Assembly (NCBI GenBank): GCA_034638255.1
Contig: JAWPGT010000019.1
Location: 186,001 to 250,000, forward strand
Length of the DNA stretch: 64,000 bases
Source: Coprinus comatus
Taxonomy: Eukaryota > Basidiomycota > Agaricomycetes > Agaricales > Agaricaceae
Direction: 5' to 3'
Positions within the stretch are counted from its first letter, which is position 1. Each line of letters begins with the position of its first letter. The notes under the pieces were generated by a model. That model worked only from the letters and a program-made list of their open reading frames with translations. It was not told where the DNA came from and searched no databases. The translations under genes were made by a program, and so were the position numbers. This document shows positions 1-10,619 of the stretch, one piece after another.

Positions 1-138
1 TTTTTCGGGTATATAATCTTAGGTCCTTTCAGGAAATAGTATACATATATCATACTAGAACATACAAAAAAAAATAACAAAAAAAAAACAAAACAAATGG
101 GAGTGGTTTTTATTTTTCACTTTTATTTCATTTATGAA

Positions 139-1887
139 TCATGGTCGAGTAGGATAAAAAGCTGAAGTAGGTGAAGGAGCAACACCGAATGATAACATAG
201 TAAAATAAACTGTTTCCGTCAGTGAGAAATAATATTTCTTTATGAATTCCACCGTATCCTATTCAAATCAATGAGTATATCTGATATTTGATATTGGTAT
301 CATGAGGCGCGAGCAAAAGGCCAAGGTATATATATAAAAAAAACAGACGAGAAAAAAAAAACTCACATCCAAAAGATCAACACAAGGTCCATGATCAACA
401 GGATACGGTCTTCTTGAATCCAATTCAACCAACCTCATACCTTCAAGTTTAAATTCTACATTATTTATAGGATTTTCAGCATCCCATTTAGCTTTAATAG
501 CAGCTACCATTTGATCTACTCTTGATGGTGGTGGAGCTGGTGGTGGAATGTAATTGATTCTTGGTTTCTTGGTTTGTCCACTGGTTCCACTACCACCACT
601 TCCACTTTGATTACCACTTCCACTACCACTTGCGTTGTTTTGATTTCGTTTCCATTCTTCTTCTAATTCCTTATCGCGTTTATCTTGAAGTATAATCGGA
701 TCAGGAACAGCTACAAAACAACTATAATGATATTTAGTTTTTTCTTCTTCATCATTTATTGGCTTTTGATCTATTTTGATTTTTGAGAGTCGGGTAGGTG
801 GATAGAATGATGGAAGTGGTTTGAATGATGAGAATAATGTGGTTGTGGATAATAGTTTTGCTTTTTCTTCGGGTGTCTTATCTATAAGTGTTTGCGTGAG
901 CACTACGAATAATGATATATATTTATATTTAGGGAAAGTGCGTGAAAGAGTCGATGGAGGTGAATGAAAGAAGGGGAATGAAAATTCGATTTCGATTTCG
1001 AAATAGAATTACCTTTGCATTGATCAATGAATTTTTGAAGAGGACTATTGGGAGCATATGTTACGGATGCCTATAGTGTTGTGCCCAATAGCAAGAAAGT
1101 AAAGTTTGAACAAGATGTTAGTGAAAAATCAAGCTGTCAAGGTAACCTGGGGATACGGGTACGAGTATGACGGGTGCGCGTGGAAATGATAAGATAAAAA
1201 GACAATGACAACTGACATTAGCAATAGCATTGATCAACGCAACGGTTCCACACTGATTTTCCGTCTGATCATATACACGTCAAATAAGAATGGAATCCCC
1301 GAGTTCAGCGAAGATATAAATATAACCAACGAAAAAGAATACGTACCTCTTGTTTGATGAAAAATAAACTGTCGTCAATGGGATACTGTCCATCCATAAC
1401 AATCGTCGCATCTTGAGATACATGTTTATCTTTGATAGGCGTGTTATCTGGGAATAGTAGAATAACAGCTTTGGTTGGTTGAGGAACGATGCTTAAAAAC
1501 TATTTCAATAAAAAGATGAATGTTAGGTAGAATAATATCGATGTGAAACTCACATCATCGTCAATCCCATACACATCAACAAACCTATCTTTCTTAACAA
1601 TCAATCCGGCTTGTTCTGCCCACTACACAGAGAAAATCACGAACTGTTAAACATAGAACAAAAGAAAAGAACAATTACCGAATTAAAGACCTATAGCAAA
1701 TACATAGCCTCCATGTTAACATGACGGTGATTTCGAATAAAGTTATGTATGAATACAAATACTGAACCTCAGTATTAGCTTCTACAGGTATCCATTGTGT
1801 TGTATTCGTGAGATCTTCTTCCTTGTTTTTACCTGCTGTTGTTGTTTGATCCTCTGTGTTGGTAATTGGGGCTGATGTTGAGGTCAT
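139..1887 (-). CDS. Ubiquitin carboxyl-terminal hydrolase, family 1 (UCH, peptidase C12)
   Basis: Cysteine protease that removes small adducts from the ubiquitin C-terminus. Eight exons can be placed from splice signals: 1768-1887, 1679-1690, 1554-1622, 1347-1499, 1217-1264, 1013-1070, 367-902 and 139-258. They sum to 1116 nt, or 371 aa. Seen: an N-terminal WIPVEANTE, DVYGIDDD then FLSIVPQP, the nucleophile block NQCGTVALINAIAN (Cys codon near 1252), the His strand YHYSCFVAV and the Asp strand VELDSRRPYPVDHG. Cys, His and Asp are therefore all present, with the usual family order. The protein is longer than the roughly 230 aa of UCH-L1/L3-type enzymes. The extra length is partly a Gly/Ser/Asn-rich stretch between the catalytic His and Asp. 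The start at 1887 is the only Met ahead of the conserved N-terminus in exon 1. The exon 1 donor is GTTCAG, a weak match to consensus. Family call is firm; which UCH subgroup is not. Confidence 0.9.
1679..1690 (-). other. 12-nt microexon of the UCH gene
   Basis: Between the first exon (ending at 1768) and the exon starting at 1622, the conserved sequence EANTE-(V-N)-W lacks four residues. A 12-nt block bounded by TATAG on its 5' side and GTAATT on its 3' side supplies VFNS in frame. That gives EANTEVFNSWAEQ, which fits the family pattern EANPEVxNxW. Confidence 0.8.
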
Positions 1888-2881
1888 TTACGATTGCTTG
1901 CGTATTACAGGATGATGATCTGGAGAGACCTATTACGAATTTGGGGGGAGAGGCGTTTTCCCAAATCCAATCGCTCACATGACGTCACAGCCATCTAGCC
2001 ATATCTTGCACGTGTGCTTCATCCGTTTTTAGTGTGGTCACCTGGCCAGTTTGGACAGATTTTGACTCGATTTATGCTCGAAGCCTCGAGGCTAAGATGT
2101 AAGGCTAGTACTAGACCTCGTTCCTAGTGTCTTCGTAAGCATTTGTTCTAGAGTTACACTTATTCTTCCTAACGCTTTTGTGCATAGAGTCTAGAGCAAT
2201 GACGTTCCGGCTCCATCGCTACGCTTGTCAATTGTGCTCAAAGTTAAAATTATGCATAGGTATTTGGCGTTATGAGTTGTATGAGCTCAGTTGGTTGATG
2301 CCGTGCCCCAATCCATCATATATCATTTTTTCTCACGGATGACAAACCACGCCCGCTTTGTTGCCCCCATTTACTTTGCTATATTCGTACACATGCCGGG
2401 ATTCAGCTCTTCCGGATACCGGCCGGAAGTGTTCTTTTTCCTCTTCAGCGCTCAACACTGTGAAGATCTATTTTAGTGAGTCAAATCACTCATATACCAT
2501 TCTCTCTGTGGGAATTGACTCATACTCCTTGTGTACCGAATGTCACGGAAGACCTTCAGCATATAGAAATGAGGGGCTTACGGAGAATTGCAAAAAGCAA
2601 AAGGGGGAGTAACCACAGCCACCTGGTGTTTTTGGGCGTCGCTTGATGGAAATGGCCGAAACTACAAGTTCCGGAAGGCAATCCGGCCAAGATACAAAAC
2701 AGACATCTGAATAGCCCCACACACAATTCGGAGCTGTCACACTTCAGTTATATAAGTGTTCAACAGCTCTTCATTCATCCACAAGTCCCTCCGCTCAATC
2801 GCAGGCTCTCTAAAGTAAAAGCTCTACAGCTACCTCACTATTACTACCTGCCCCGGAGGCATCCTCGAACAACTCAAAGTC
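1888..2881. other. Divergent intergenic region, UCH / cyclin
   Basis: Shared upstream region of two divergently transcribed genes. The short reading frames here show no recognisable protein. A TATA box (2749-2756) lies near the cyclin side. Otherwise I see only self-complementary CCGG-containing short stretches around 2400-2440 and 2660-2690. Confidence 0.5.
2749..2756 (+). promoter_or_regulatory. TATA box of the cyclin gene
   Basis: TATATAAG sits about 126 nt upstream of the cyclin ATG at 2882. A pyrimidine/adenine-rich likely leader follows it. Confidence 0.5.
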
Positions 2882-3898
2882 ATGACTACCCTAACGTCGT
2901 CACCTACTACTATCGACATCCAACCAACCTATAAACGACTTACAGATTATGAGCCTTTGGCTAAAATTTGTTCTTCGTTCATTATAGAGTTATTCGGGAC
3001 AACATATTCCTCCTCCTGCGGTGGTGATGATGTCGCTGCTGCTGCCAAGGCCAAAGATACTTTTGGCAGACTAGCCTATTTCATTGCCATCGCTTTCGCT
3101 CAATCTCTACTCCCCGAAGCAAATGCACTTGCAGCATTAACCTTACTTCAACGTTATAAACTTCGTCATCCGGACTGGTCGATATCATCTTTGGATGAAG
3201 CAGAAGCTATATTCCTTTCCTCTTATATCGCAGCAACCAAAGTTCTTAGCGATGATCGTTATAGAATGAAGTTTTGGGTTACGGTTGGTTATAACAAGTT
3301 CACTATCGAGGAGCTTACTACTATGGAAAGGGAGTTTTTCGAAGATTTAGAGTGGGATGTTCAAATTGATGATGCTACCTTGGCTACGTATCAATTGATG
3401 GTAGAAAGGAAAAGGCAGATGTGGAAAGAGAAGAGGGATAAGAGGAGGATGGAGAGGGGTGATAAGGATAAGGATAGTGGAGAGATTCAAAAGAGTCTGA
3501 ACTCGACATCGAGTAGGACAACTGAATCTCAGTCAATTTGTACCGCCGGTCCCTCAGATTCTCCAAACACCACTTATGGTTCAAGTTCAAGTTCAAGGAG
3601 AGCAAGTGAATCTTCCTCCGGACCATCAACAACTTCCAGTTCTGCTTCTAGTCTCCCTACGACACCTTCCGATTCTCACATCTCCTATCCAACCACACAA
3701 TCACAATACTCCAATTTAATCAGGGAAGGTGAACGTCAAGTTAAACAATCTGAGCAAAACATTGCTGCTCTTGATAGACGTATCGAAGAACTTCAAGAAC
3801 AATTATCCTGTATGATGCGAGAATCAGGTTCATCACCTGGATCAGACTCGAGCACAGAAAAGATTCTTGTTCCTCGTCAAAAACTCGTCATATGTTGA
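2882..3898 (+). CDS. Pho85-type (Pcl-like) cyclin
   Basis: Single uninterrupted frame of 338 aa, unusual in this intron-rich window. Residues roughly 50-175 form a cyclin N-terminal box. The recognisable core is the run ending LTLLQRYKLRHPDW, then EAEAIFLSSYIAATKVLSDD, WVTVGYNKFT and EREFFEDLEWDVQI. This pattern is typical of fungal Pcl/Pho80-like cyclins that activate a Pho85-type CDK and act in nutrient or G1 signalling (family knowledge; the partner is inferred). After the box come a basic segment (ERKRQMWKEKRDKRRMERG), a long Ser/Thr-rich linker, and a short C-terminal coiled coil (IAALDRRIEELQEQL). The start is the first in-frame Met after the TATA box. The exact Pcl subgroup cannot be decided. 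Confidence 0.8.
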   Translation: MTTLTSSPTTIDIQPTYKRLTDYEPLAKICSSFIIELFGTTYSSSCGGDDVAAAAKAKDTFGRLAYFIAIAFAQSLLPEANALAALTLLQRYKLRHPDWSISSLDEAEAIFLSSYIAATKVLSDDRYRMKFWVTVGYNKFTIEELTTMEREFFEDLEWDVQIDDATLATYQLMVERKRQMWKEKRDKRRMERGDKDKDSGEIQKSLNSTSSRTTESQSICTAGPSDSPNTTYGSSSSSRRASESSSGPSTTSSSASSLPTTPSDSHISYPTTQSQYSNLIREGERQVKQSEQNIAALDRRIEELQEQLSCMMRESGSSPGSDSSTEKILVPRQKLVIC

Positions 3899-5792
3899 AG
3901 GAGAAGATCTTGCATGTTTTCAAATAATTTTGTTCTGCTCCCTCTTTCCCCCCCCTCTCTCTCTCTTCCTTCTCACTCCCTCTCTCTAGGCGTATTGTTT
4001 CACTTTTTTGTTATTATTGTTTGTGCTATTAGTGTATTGATTTTTTTTTCTTGCTGTTGCATTATTGGTTCTCGGTTGTACCGATTATACCTCGGACTCA
4101 ATACCCCTTTTTCCATTTGTTACATATTATTATTTCGTTATCGTTGTCTTGTCTCACTCACACACCATTTTTGTTTTATGACGCCGGGTGTGTTCTAAAA
4201 AGAACTTGCTGTCTTTTTTTTCGGGGAGAACACCGTTTCCAAATTGTAATTGTCTATTCTGTTTTTTGTTTTAGATAATACATAGTTGTATTTGCTGTAT
4301 AGATGATTACTGTTACAACTGTAAATTCTATACCTACCTGTGTATCTGTACATATCGTATTTTTATATTGTATATATCTTTCCCTCTCTCTCTCTCCGCA
4401 GTATCCAAAAAAAAAAACTTCTCCGATTCCTCAACGTACAGTAAATACCAATACATATATTATAGTCGGACGACTCGGACAAGTGATCAGATGAGAATGG
4501 GTTCATAGCATTGACTCCACCATGGCAACATGGCAACATGGCAACTTGGACGGCGGAAACGCTTAACACCCGTCACCTGCCCTTGGCATGAAAATTTTCT
4601 CATCGGTCAATGGTAACGTTGAACATGTTCTATCACACCGTAGTAGTAGCACTGGTAATTGGCTGTGTGTATGTGGTATAATTGTTGGCCGATGTCGAGA
4701 TCTGAGACTGTGCTGTTACATGTACTACATCTTGCGTACCATTGATCATGTATATGTATGATAATATGATAATATGATGTACCCATTCAATTGTTTTGGG
4801 ATAATGGTTTTTTTACTTGGGTATTATCAAGTTGATTGGCAAGAACTTGAACTTTTGAAAAGCGTTGTCGCTCACGGAGAAGTCGGTCGCTATTCTATAA
4901 TCTATTTCTGGAAGTACTAATTTTCAAGTGGGCCGACTTCCGTGCGCTTAGTGTTATACCTATTAACCAAATATCAAGAGGAGAAGAAGTCCCGATGTTG
5001 GCTGTGAGTTCTTTTTTTATATACATACTTGGGGATGCCGAGTCCCGTCGTCTTCGATAGGTAGACTGTTCCAGGTCATATGTAGATGTGTAAGAAGCTA
5101 CCTAATATATAACTTTCCTTCGTCCATCCGACCAAATTGACTCCTGATGTCACTCAGCTGATGATGTTTGCTATTCCATTTCTCCAGCACACACATGATG
5201 CACATGTACTTATTCGTTCAATTGTAGTCTTGTCAATCATAAAATTTATATTGGGGTACTTGTATATACATGGTGTGACCTCGATATATAGGGATAATAG
5301 TATCAAAAGATCAAGAACTTCACAAGGGTTACCCGGAAACCATCATGAACTTTCTTTATACACTGCGTGGGTGACTCGATAATCAGTGTATACTTATGTG
5401 CTTTTTTGGTTTGTTTTTGATCTGCTTTTGGTACTTAAATACTTCCAAGTTATTTTTAGTGTAGAACTTTGACATTTTAATATGTAGAAAGAAGAGTTCT
5501 GAAAGTTTTTGACTCGATTTTATCAGGCTCCTACCCAGCCCTCGCGCGCTTCGGAGATTGCCAGAGCGGAGTACGAATGAAAGTATCCGTTGGAAGTTTC
5601 ATCTCTCTCATGAAGTTCCATCCCCTTTGAATGTTAATAATAGTAATATTAAATGAATTCACACCCCTTTTGAATTTGGCTATGAGTCCAAACTGGGAAC
5701 TTGAAGTTGTTGAGTCATTTTTTTTTAAATTAGTAATTTGGAAAATGCCGTCCCACACGGCTACGGGCACCAATGCATGTGTAATACACTAC
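3899..5792. other. Intergenic region, no gene seen
   Basis: AT-rich sequence with the pyrimidine-rich 3' end of the cyclin transcript (CT-rich runs near 3945-3990 and 4380-4400) and a small tandem ATGGCAAC repeat near 4521-4546. The reading frames are short and low-complexity. No gene is supported. Confidence 0.4.
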
Positions 5793-6334
5793 GCCACGGT
5801 ATGGGTAATGCATGTATTTTATCAAAATAATATCAATGATATATCGATGGTTGGATTTCGGTAAAGCCCGGAGATTACTGAATATATATTAAAAACAAAA
5901 AATGGGTAATTTGGTGGCATTACCAAAATTTTACCTTAATGTTATTGATATTTGGAAATTGATAATATTCCAATATTGTTTTTGGTAATAAATTAGTACA
6001 TTAGAGGCAGCACTGTGATAATACTGAAATAGGGGTTTCAGTATTATTTTGATTATGCAAATATATGCGCGCAATCAAAATAATACTAAAATGGGCATTT
6101 CGGTATTATCACAGTACTGCCTCTATTATACCATATTATTATTTTGAAAAATATCAAAACATTACCAATTTCTAAATATCAATAACATTAGGGTAATATT
6201 TTGGTAATGCTAACAAATTACCCATTTTTTGTTTTTAATATATATTCAGTAATCTCTGAGCATTACCAAAACCCAACTATTGATATTCTGTTGACATTAA
6301 TTTGGTAAAATACATGCATTACCCATACCGTGGC
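5793..6334. mobile_element. Large imperfect palindrome (foldback element / MITE, ~542 bp)
   Basis: The left arm starts GCCACGGTATGGGTAATGCA and the right arm ends with its exact reverse complement. Pairing continues, with mismatches, through both ~260-bp arms to a centre near 6065 (ATGCAAATATATGCGCGC). No reading frame lies inside. The whole element could fold into one hairpin. No clear target-site duplication is visible, so the superfamily is not assigned. Confidence 0.75.
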
Positions 6335-6339
6335 ATATA

Positions 6340-6617
6340 CACTGGGTGTCGTTTACCCTTTTTCGTGGGATAAAAGGGTAAAGATATGTCAAAGATATTA
6401 ATAATATCTATAACCATGTCCCATGCCTTGTATAATAAAAGATTTTTTAAATATTATTAAAAAAAACCCGAAAAAACGTAGGTTATGTTTATTTTCTCCA
6501 ATATCTTTAAAATATATTTTACCATATAAGGCATGGGACATGGTTATAGATATTATTAATATCTTTGACATATCTTTACCCTTTTATCCCACGAAAAAGG
6601 GTAAACGACACCCAGTG
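6340..6617. mobile_element. MITE with ~90-bp terminal inverted repeats (278 bp)
   Basis: Ends are CACTGGGTGTCGTTTACCC and its reverse complement. The inverted repeat runs almost perfectly for about 90 bp each way (6340-6430 with 6527-6617). It is flanked by ATA on both sides (6337-6339 and 6618-6620), compatible with a TA-type Tc1/mariner target duplication. It is non-coding and starts 6 bp after the larger palindrome. Confidence 0.8.
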
Positions 6618-7925
6618 ATAGTGAATAAGCTCAAGGGCTTGTTCAAGGCATTCCCGACACCCCGACCCTTCATCCCAATTTCTCAGGAGTTTGAAGTACG
6701 GAAACATTTTGAAAGCGAAAGCTGACTCTGGAGGTCGGTTAGTATTAGTAATTCCGGGATGGCTTAGAAGATCTACCCCACATGTCAAAGTTCAAGACTG
6801 AGTACTGAGGCCGGAGCCGAGCCCTAGTATGCCGAGCCGAGCCGGACTTTTTTGAACAAGCCATCGTTCATAAGTCGCCGTAATCAAGAAATTATGGTGG
6901 CCAAAGAATCCTGAGCATAAGTTAGGCACTCACATTAGTCGCATAAGTATCATGTTTTATTATTGTACTATGAGTTTGATAAATCATAACACCACTCTAT
7001 AAGATTCTAGAGATGATGATGTTACGAGGTTAAGTTATATTGACGTTGGTGAAGACATTATATATCTACAACTACGTCATGTGATGTAATGTCCAACACA
7101 CTCTGAGCGTACAATTTAAACACAGGTAATATAAATTCAAAGAAAATCCAAATCAGCAAGGAACCCTCCAGCCAGTAGCCACCTGAGTCTACGCTACCCT
7201 CGTCACTGCGTCTCACCTACACCGGCTATTGTCGTCGGTCGACCTCTTATACATGGTTACATCAGCATGAGGCGAAGACGAAGCTGGAATACAATAACTC
7301 TCTCGAGTAGCCTGTAGGTATTACCAGGCTGGGGCTTGAGCTTTGGCGGTTAGCTCAGCCTAACTGAGCCTATGATTTCTCTTGGCCCAAGCTTAAGCTT
7401 GTGAAGCCTGAGCCCGAGCCCCCTCGAGCCCCCCCGGCTTTCATGCCAAGCCGAGCTTTGGCATCACCACACGGTGGCATCATACTCTAGCCTTACACCG
7501 AGTACTATTAGCAACAGACATAAGATACCAGGCAAAATATCAATTATATATTGAATTTTCTTTTTGGCACACGACGTCCTTTTCTGAAGTTCAGAAAAGC
7601 CTTTTTGAATATTGGTGACAGTTATAGACCATGGCTGTACCGATCGTCACTTGCATTTCAGTGGAACTCGGAACAAAATGAATGTTTCTACTCTTCGAAC
7701 ATTCGAGCATTTATTTCCAAAAGAGTAGTTCCGTTCTGTTTATATTACTACCGGTGATTCATTTCATATATGAGAAATTAGCAAGAAGCATGTTGAGCTA
7801 CGTATAGCCACTACGAGATCGATTACGTCACTTGGGGGGACTGATTCGAGGCGCGAGAGATTGTGAAACCACCATGTTCCAATACTCTTTCATCACACTC
7901 TTTTCCTTCAAATTTCCTAGTGCCA
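6618..7925. other. Intergenic region with GAGCC-rich repeats
   Basis: Contains short GC-rich iterations of GAGCC/CCGAGCC near 6805-6850 and again near 7380-7455. They stand out from the AT-rich surroundings and may be remnants of one repeat. No coding region is supported. The 5' part of the carboxylesterase transcript may lie in the last ~100 bp. Confidence 0.35.
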
Positions 7926-10174
7926 ATGACAGAAGGACAATTCTCCTGTCCAAGTCCAAATCTCTTTCACGCAACCCTCAACACCACATTCCATGGTATA
8001 ATACACCCAGCTTCTACACCCAGCACCCCTATACATCAGTTTAGGGGTATCAAATATGCTTCACTACCCGCCAGATTTAGTCAAGCAAAACTCTTCAATA
8101 CTTATCCGCCTATAACGGATGCCTCAGAACACGGGTTTGTCTATCTATTTCATTTTCTTCCTTGTTCTTTTTACTCATATGTACAATTGCTTATAGGCCC
8201 ATATGTCCGCAAAATGTACTAGAGAAACCAGCCGAAGAAACACTATACGATCTCACCAAAGCCCAGATCCCTTGTCAAAATCTCAAACAAGATGAATTTG
8301 AATGTTTAAATATGAACATCACTTGTCCTGCAAATGTTTCTCCTCACTCTAAACTCCCTGTTATGGTTTGGGTACATGGGTAAGCACTGTTGTCCTGAAT
8401 AATCTCTAAATATGGTTTGGTTAACCTTTGGTTATAGTGGTAGCAATTACGGCTCGGGTTCTCTTTGGGTGTATGATGGTGGACGTTTGGTTCGTAAAAG
8501 TATTGTGATGGGAAAACCAATTATACATGTGACATTCAAGTATGTAGAACGTTGGTAAAACGCATATACTGGTTTGTTTAATTCTGATTGATTACAGCTA
8601 CCGATTGGGGCCACTAGGTTTCTCGTGTATCCCATTCATTGAACCAGAAGTTGGTGTTGGTAACTTTGGTATGTCATATCCAACTCCGAACCTTTTATCG
8701 TATCCCTAATTAATGATAACTTCAGGTTTATATGACCAGCAAAAAGCATTAGAATGGCTTCATCGATACATATCCGGATTCGGAGGTGACCCAAACAACA
8801 TCACAGTATTCGGTGAATGTTCAGGTGCATTGGACATAATCTGTCAACTATTATCATCCGAAAATGAAAAACATCCACTATTCGCTCGTGCTATTATCCA
8901 AAGTATCGTTTTGGAGTCATTCATACTGGATGAGACTAATACGACTTGGCATCTAACTGGAATGATGTCATCACTTGGAGTTTCGACTTTGGATGAATTG
9001 AGGGCTATCGATGTGGATAAATTGGCAGCTGCTAGTTGTCCTCATAGAGCTACTGATGATGGAACATTTTTTGCTAAGGATTGGTTGAAGTTTTTCACGA
9101 GTCAGGATCCTACCACCGCTGAATCCCAAGATGACAACAAGGATAGCCTTCTGTCTTCGTCCTCAATACCAACATCATCATCACCGTCTTCAAACGCTAC
9201 TACTACTACCACTGCCACTGCACCTTCACATTCGAAATCGACAACAGGAAGACTCGAAGGAAATTATCAACCATTACTCATAGGAGATTGTTGCAGTGAC
9301 TCTTTAGCATGGTTCCAACCAATAGCAGAATGGAAAACCTCCTCTTCGGTCATTCGAAGAATTCAAGCAGTAGCTCAATCACCAACAAAAGCCAACTATA
9401 TCGATCGAGCATTTGAAATCACCAATTTCTCAAGTTCAGGTAATCCGGAACTTGACCATGATGAAATTGTATCACAAGTTTCTCAACTTGTTAATGATGC
9501 TAGAATTGCTTGGCCTACGGAAGTTATTAGTCTAAATGCTAGAAGGGAAAGAGGTGGGAAGGGTGTTTGGAGATATATTTTTGATCAGGAGGGTCCGTTG
9601 AGAGGTGTTCCACATCATGAAGCGGATTTGATCTATCTTTTTGATAATGTTCCGGTACCAGGTATTGAAAGGGATGAAGAGAAAGTTGATGAGGGAAGTG
9701 GAAAGGGGTGTGGGTGTGGAGGAGAGGGAAGGGGGAGAGGGAGGGGAAGGAGAGAGTTATTATCATGTACCGTTTATTGATGTTGAAAGGGTGACCGAAG
9801 TGGATCAAAGTTCAACAAGTCGTAAATTTTTTGATACTCCAAGTCTCAAAAGTACAAACGGTTCAGATATTGATATCGATCTCAAAAATTTCGGTGTCGA
9901 CGATAATGAAGGATGGCAAAAAATCAACGTAGATCAATTTTCGTACACTCGAGTACGAGATACAATTCAAGAAAGATGGATAACATTTGCATATGGAGAA
10001 TCACCTTGGGATGAAGAAAAAGTTTTTGTTTTTGGACCTGAAGGGGAAGTTGGGGAAAGATCGAAAGATGTTTTTGAGGCGAGGAGGAAAACTAAACTTT
10101 GGAAGGATACTTTTGAACCGTTGGGTATTGAACTGGTACAGAAGATTGGGATGGAGTTGAGTCGTGGACCTTGA
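7926..10174 (+). CDS. Type B carboxylesterase/lipase with Cys in the nucleophile elbow; frame broken in a purine tract
   Basis: Alpha/beta-hydrolase of the carboxylesterase type B family. Start at 7926 (MTEGQFSCPS) is followed by FRGIKYASLPARF, then, across introns, GPICPQN, LPVMVWVHGGSNYGSGS (oxyanion region), FNYRLGPLGF, GLYDQQKALEWLHRYI, FGGDPNNITVFGECSGALD and EGPLRGVPHHEADLIYLF (His region). Four introns lie before ~8725. The elbow normally reads GESAG; here it is GECSG, so the nucleophile position holds Cys (TGT, 8818-8820). The usual acid region reads GDCCSDSLAW. The frame open to 9780 hands over to another frame in a G/A tract (about 9711-9751). The second frame carries a normal family C-terminus (ERWITFAYGESPW) and ends at 10174. 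No intron fits the tract, so this is a frameshift or assembly indel. No signal peptide is obvious. Substrate unknown. Confidence 0.8.
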
Positions 10175-10619
10175 TTATTGGTATCGAGTGTCGGTGTTGG
10201 TGTTGTTTTATTGTTTTATTGTTTTATTGTTTTTGCTGTGTTGGGTACGTACGGCGGTTGGAACTTGAGGGATTTTGGTACATAATTCTTTTTTTATTCC
10301 ACAGTTTTAGGTTTGGTTTTTGTATTTCATAGATATTTCAATGTAGTTTACTAAGGTTATGTAAAGAATCTTCTCATCCTGTTATGAATTCTCTGTTACG
10401 ACATGTGAATGCAGTGTTTGGCTATAGTCATCTTCAACTTCCATCTTAACTTCTTCCTTGTAAATCGGCCCATCCGTTTATATTGAGCCCGAAAGAAGTC
10501 GAAATTGGGTCAGAAATTTTCATGAAGGGAAGTACTACCAGGCCCAGGAAAGTATATGAAGCTAACTCTATACCCACTCGTTTTGGACATACTTGTAATT
10601 CATTTTCGTTAGGAGGAAT
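10175..10619. other. 3' flank of the esterase, no gene seen
   Basis: TGTTTTATTGTTTTATTG-type T-rich repeats directly after the stop look like the 3' untranslated/polyadenylation region. Nothing coding was found. Confidence 0.4.

Noticed and set aside
2283..2360. tRNA-like A box (GAGCTCAGTTGGTTGATGCC)
   Set aside because: No B box (GGTTCGANTCC-like) follows at tRNA spacing and no cloverleaf can be drawn.
2291..2740. Several overlapping short frames on both strands
   Set aside because: No family signature, no splice continuity; they lie in the UCH/cyclin promoter region.
3914..4278. Phe/Leu/Ser-rich frames after the cyclin
   Set aside because: Product of CT-rich 3' UTR sequence; no domain and overlapping frames.
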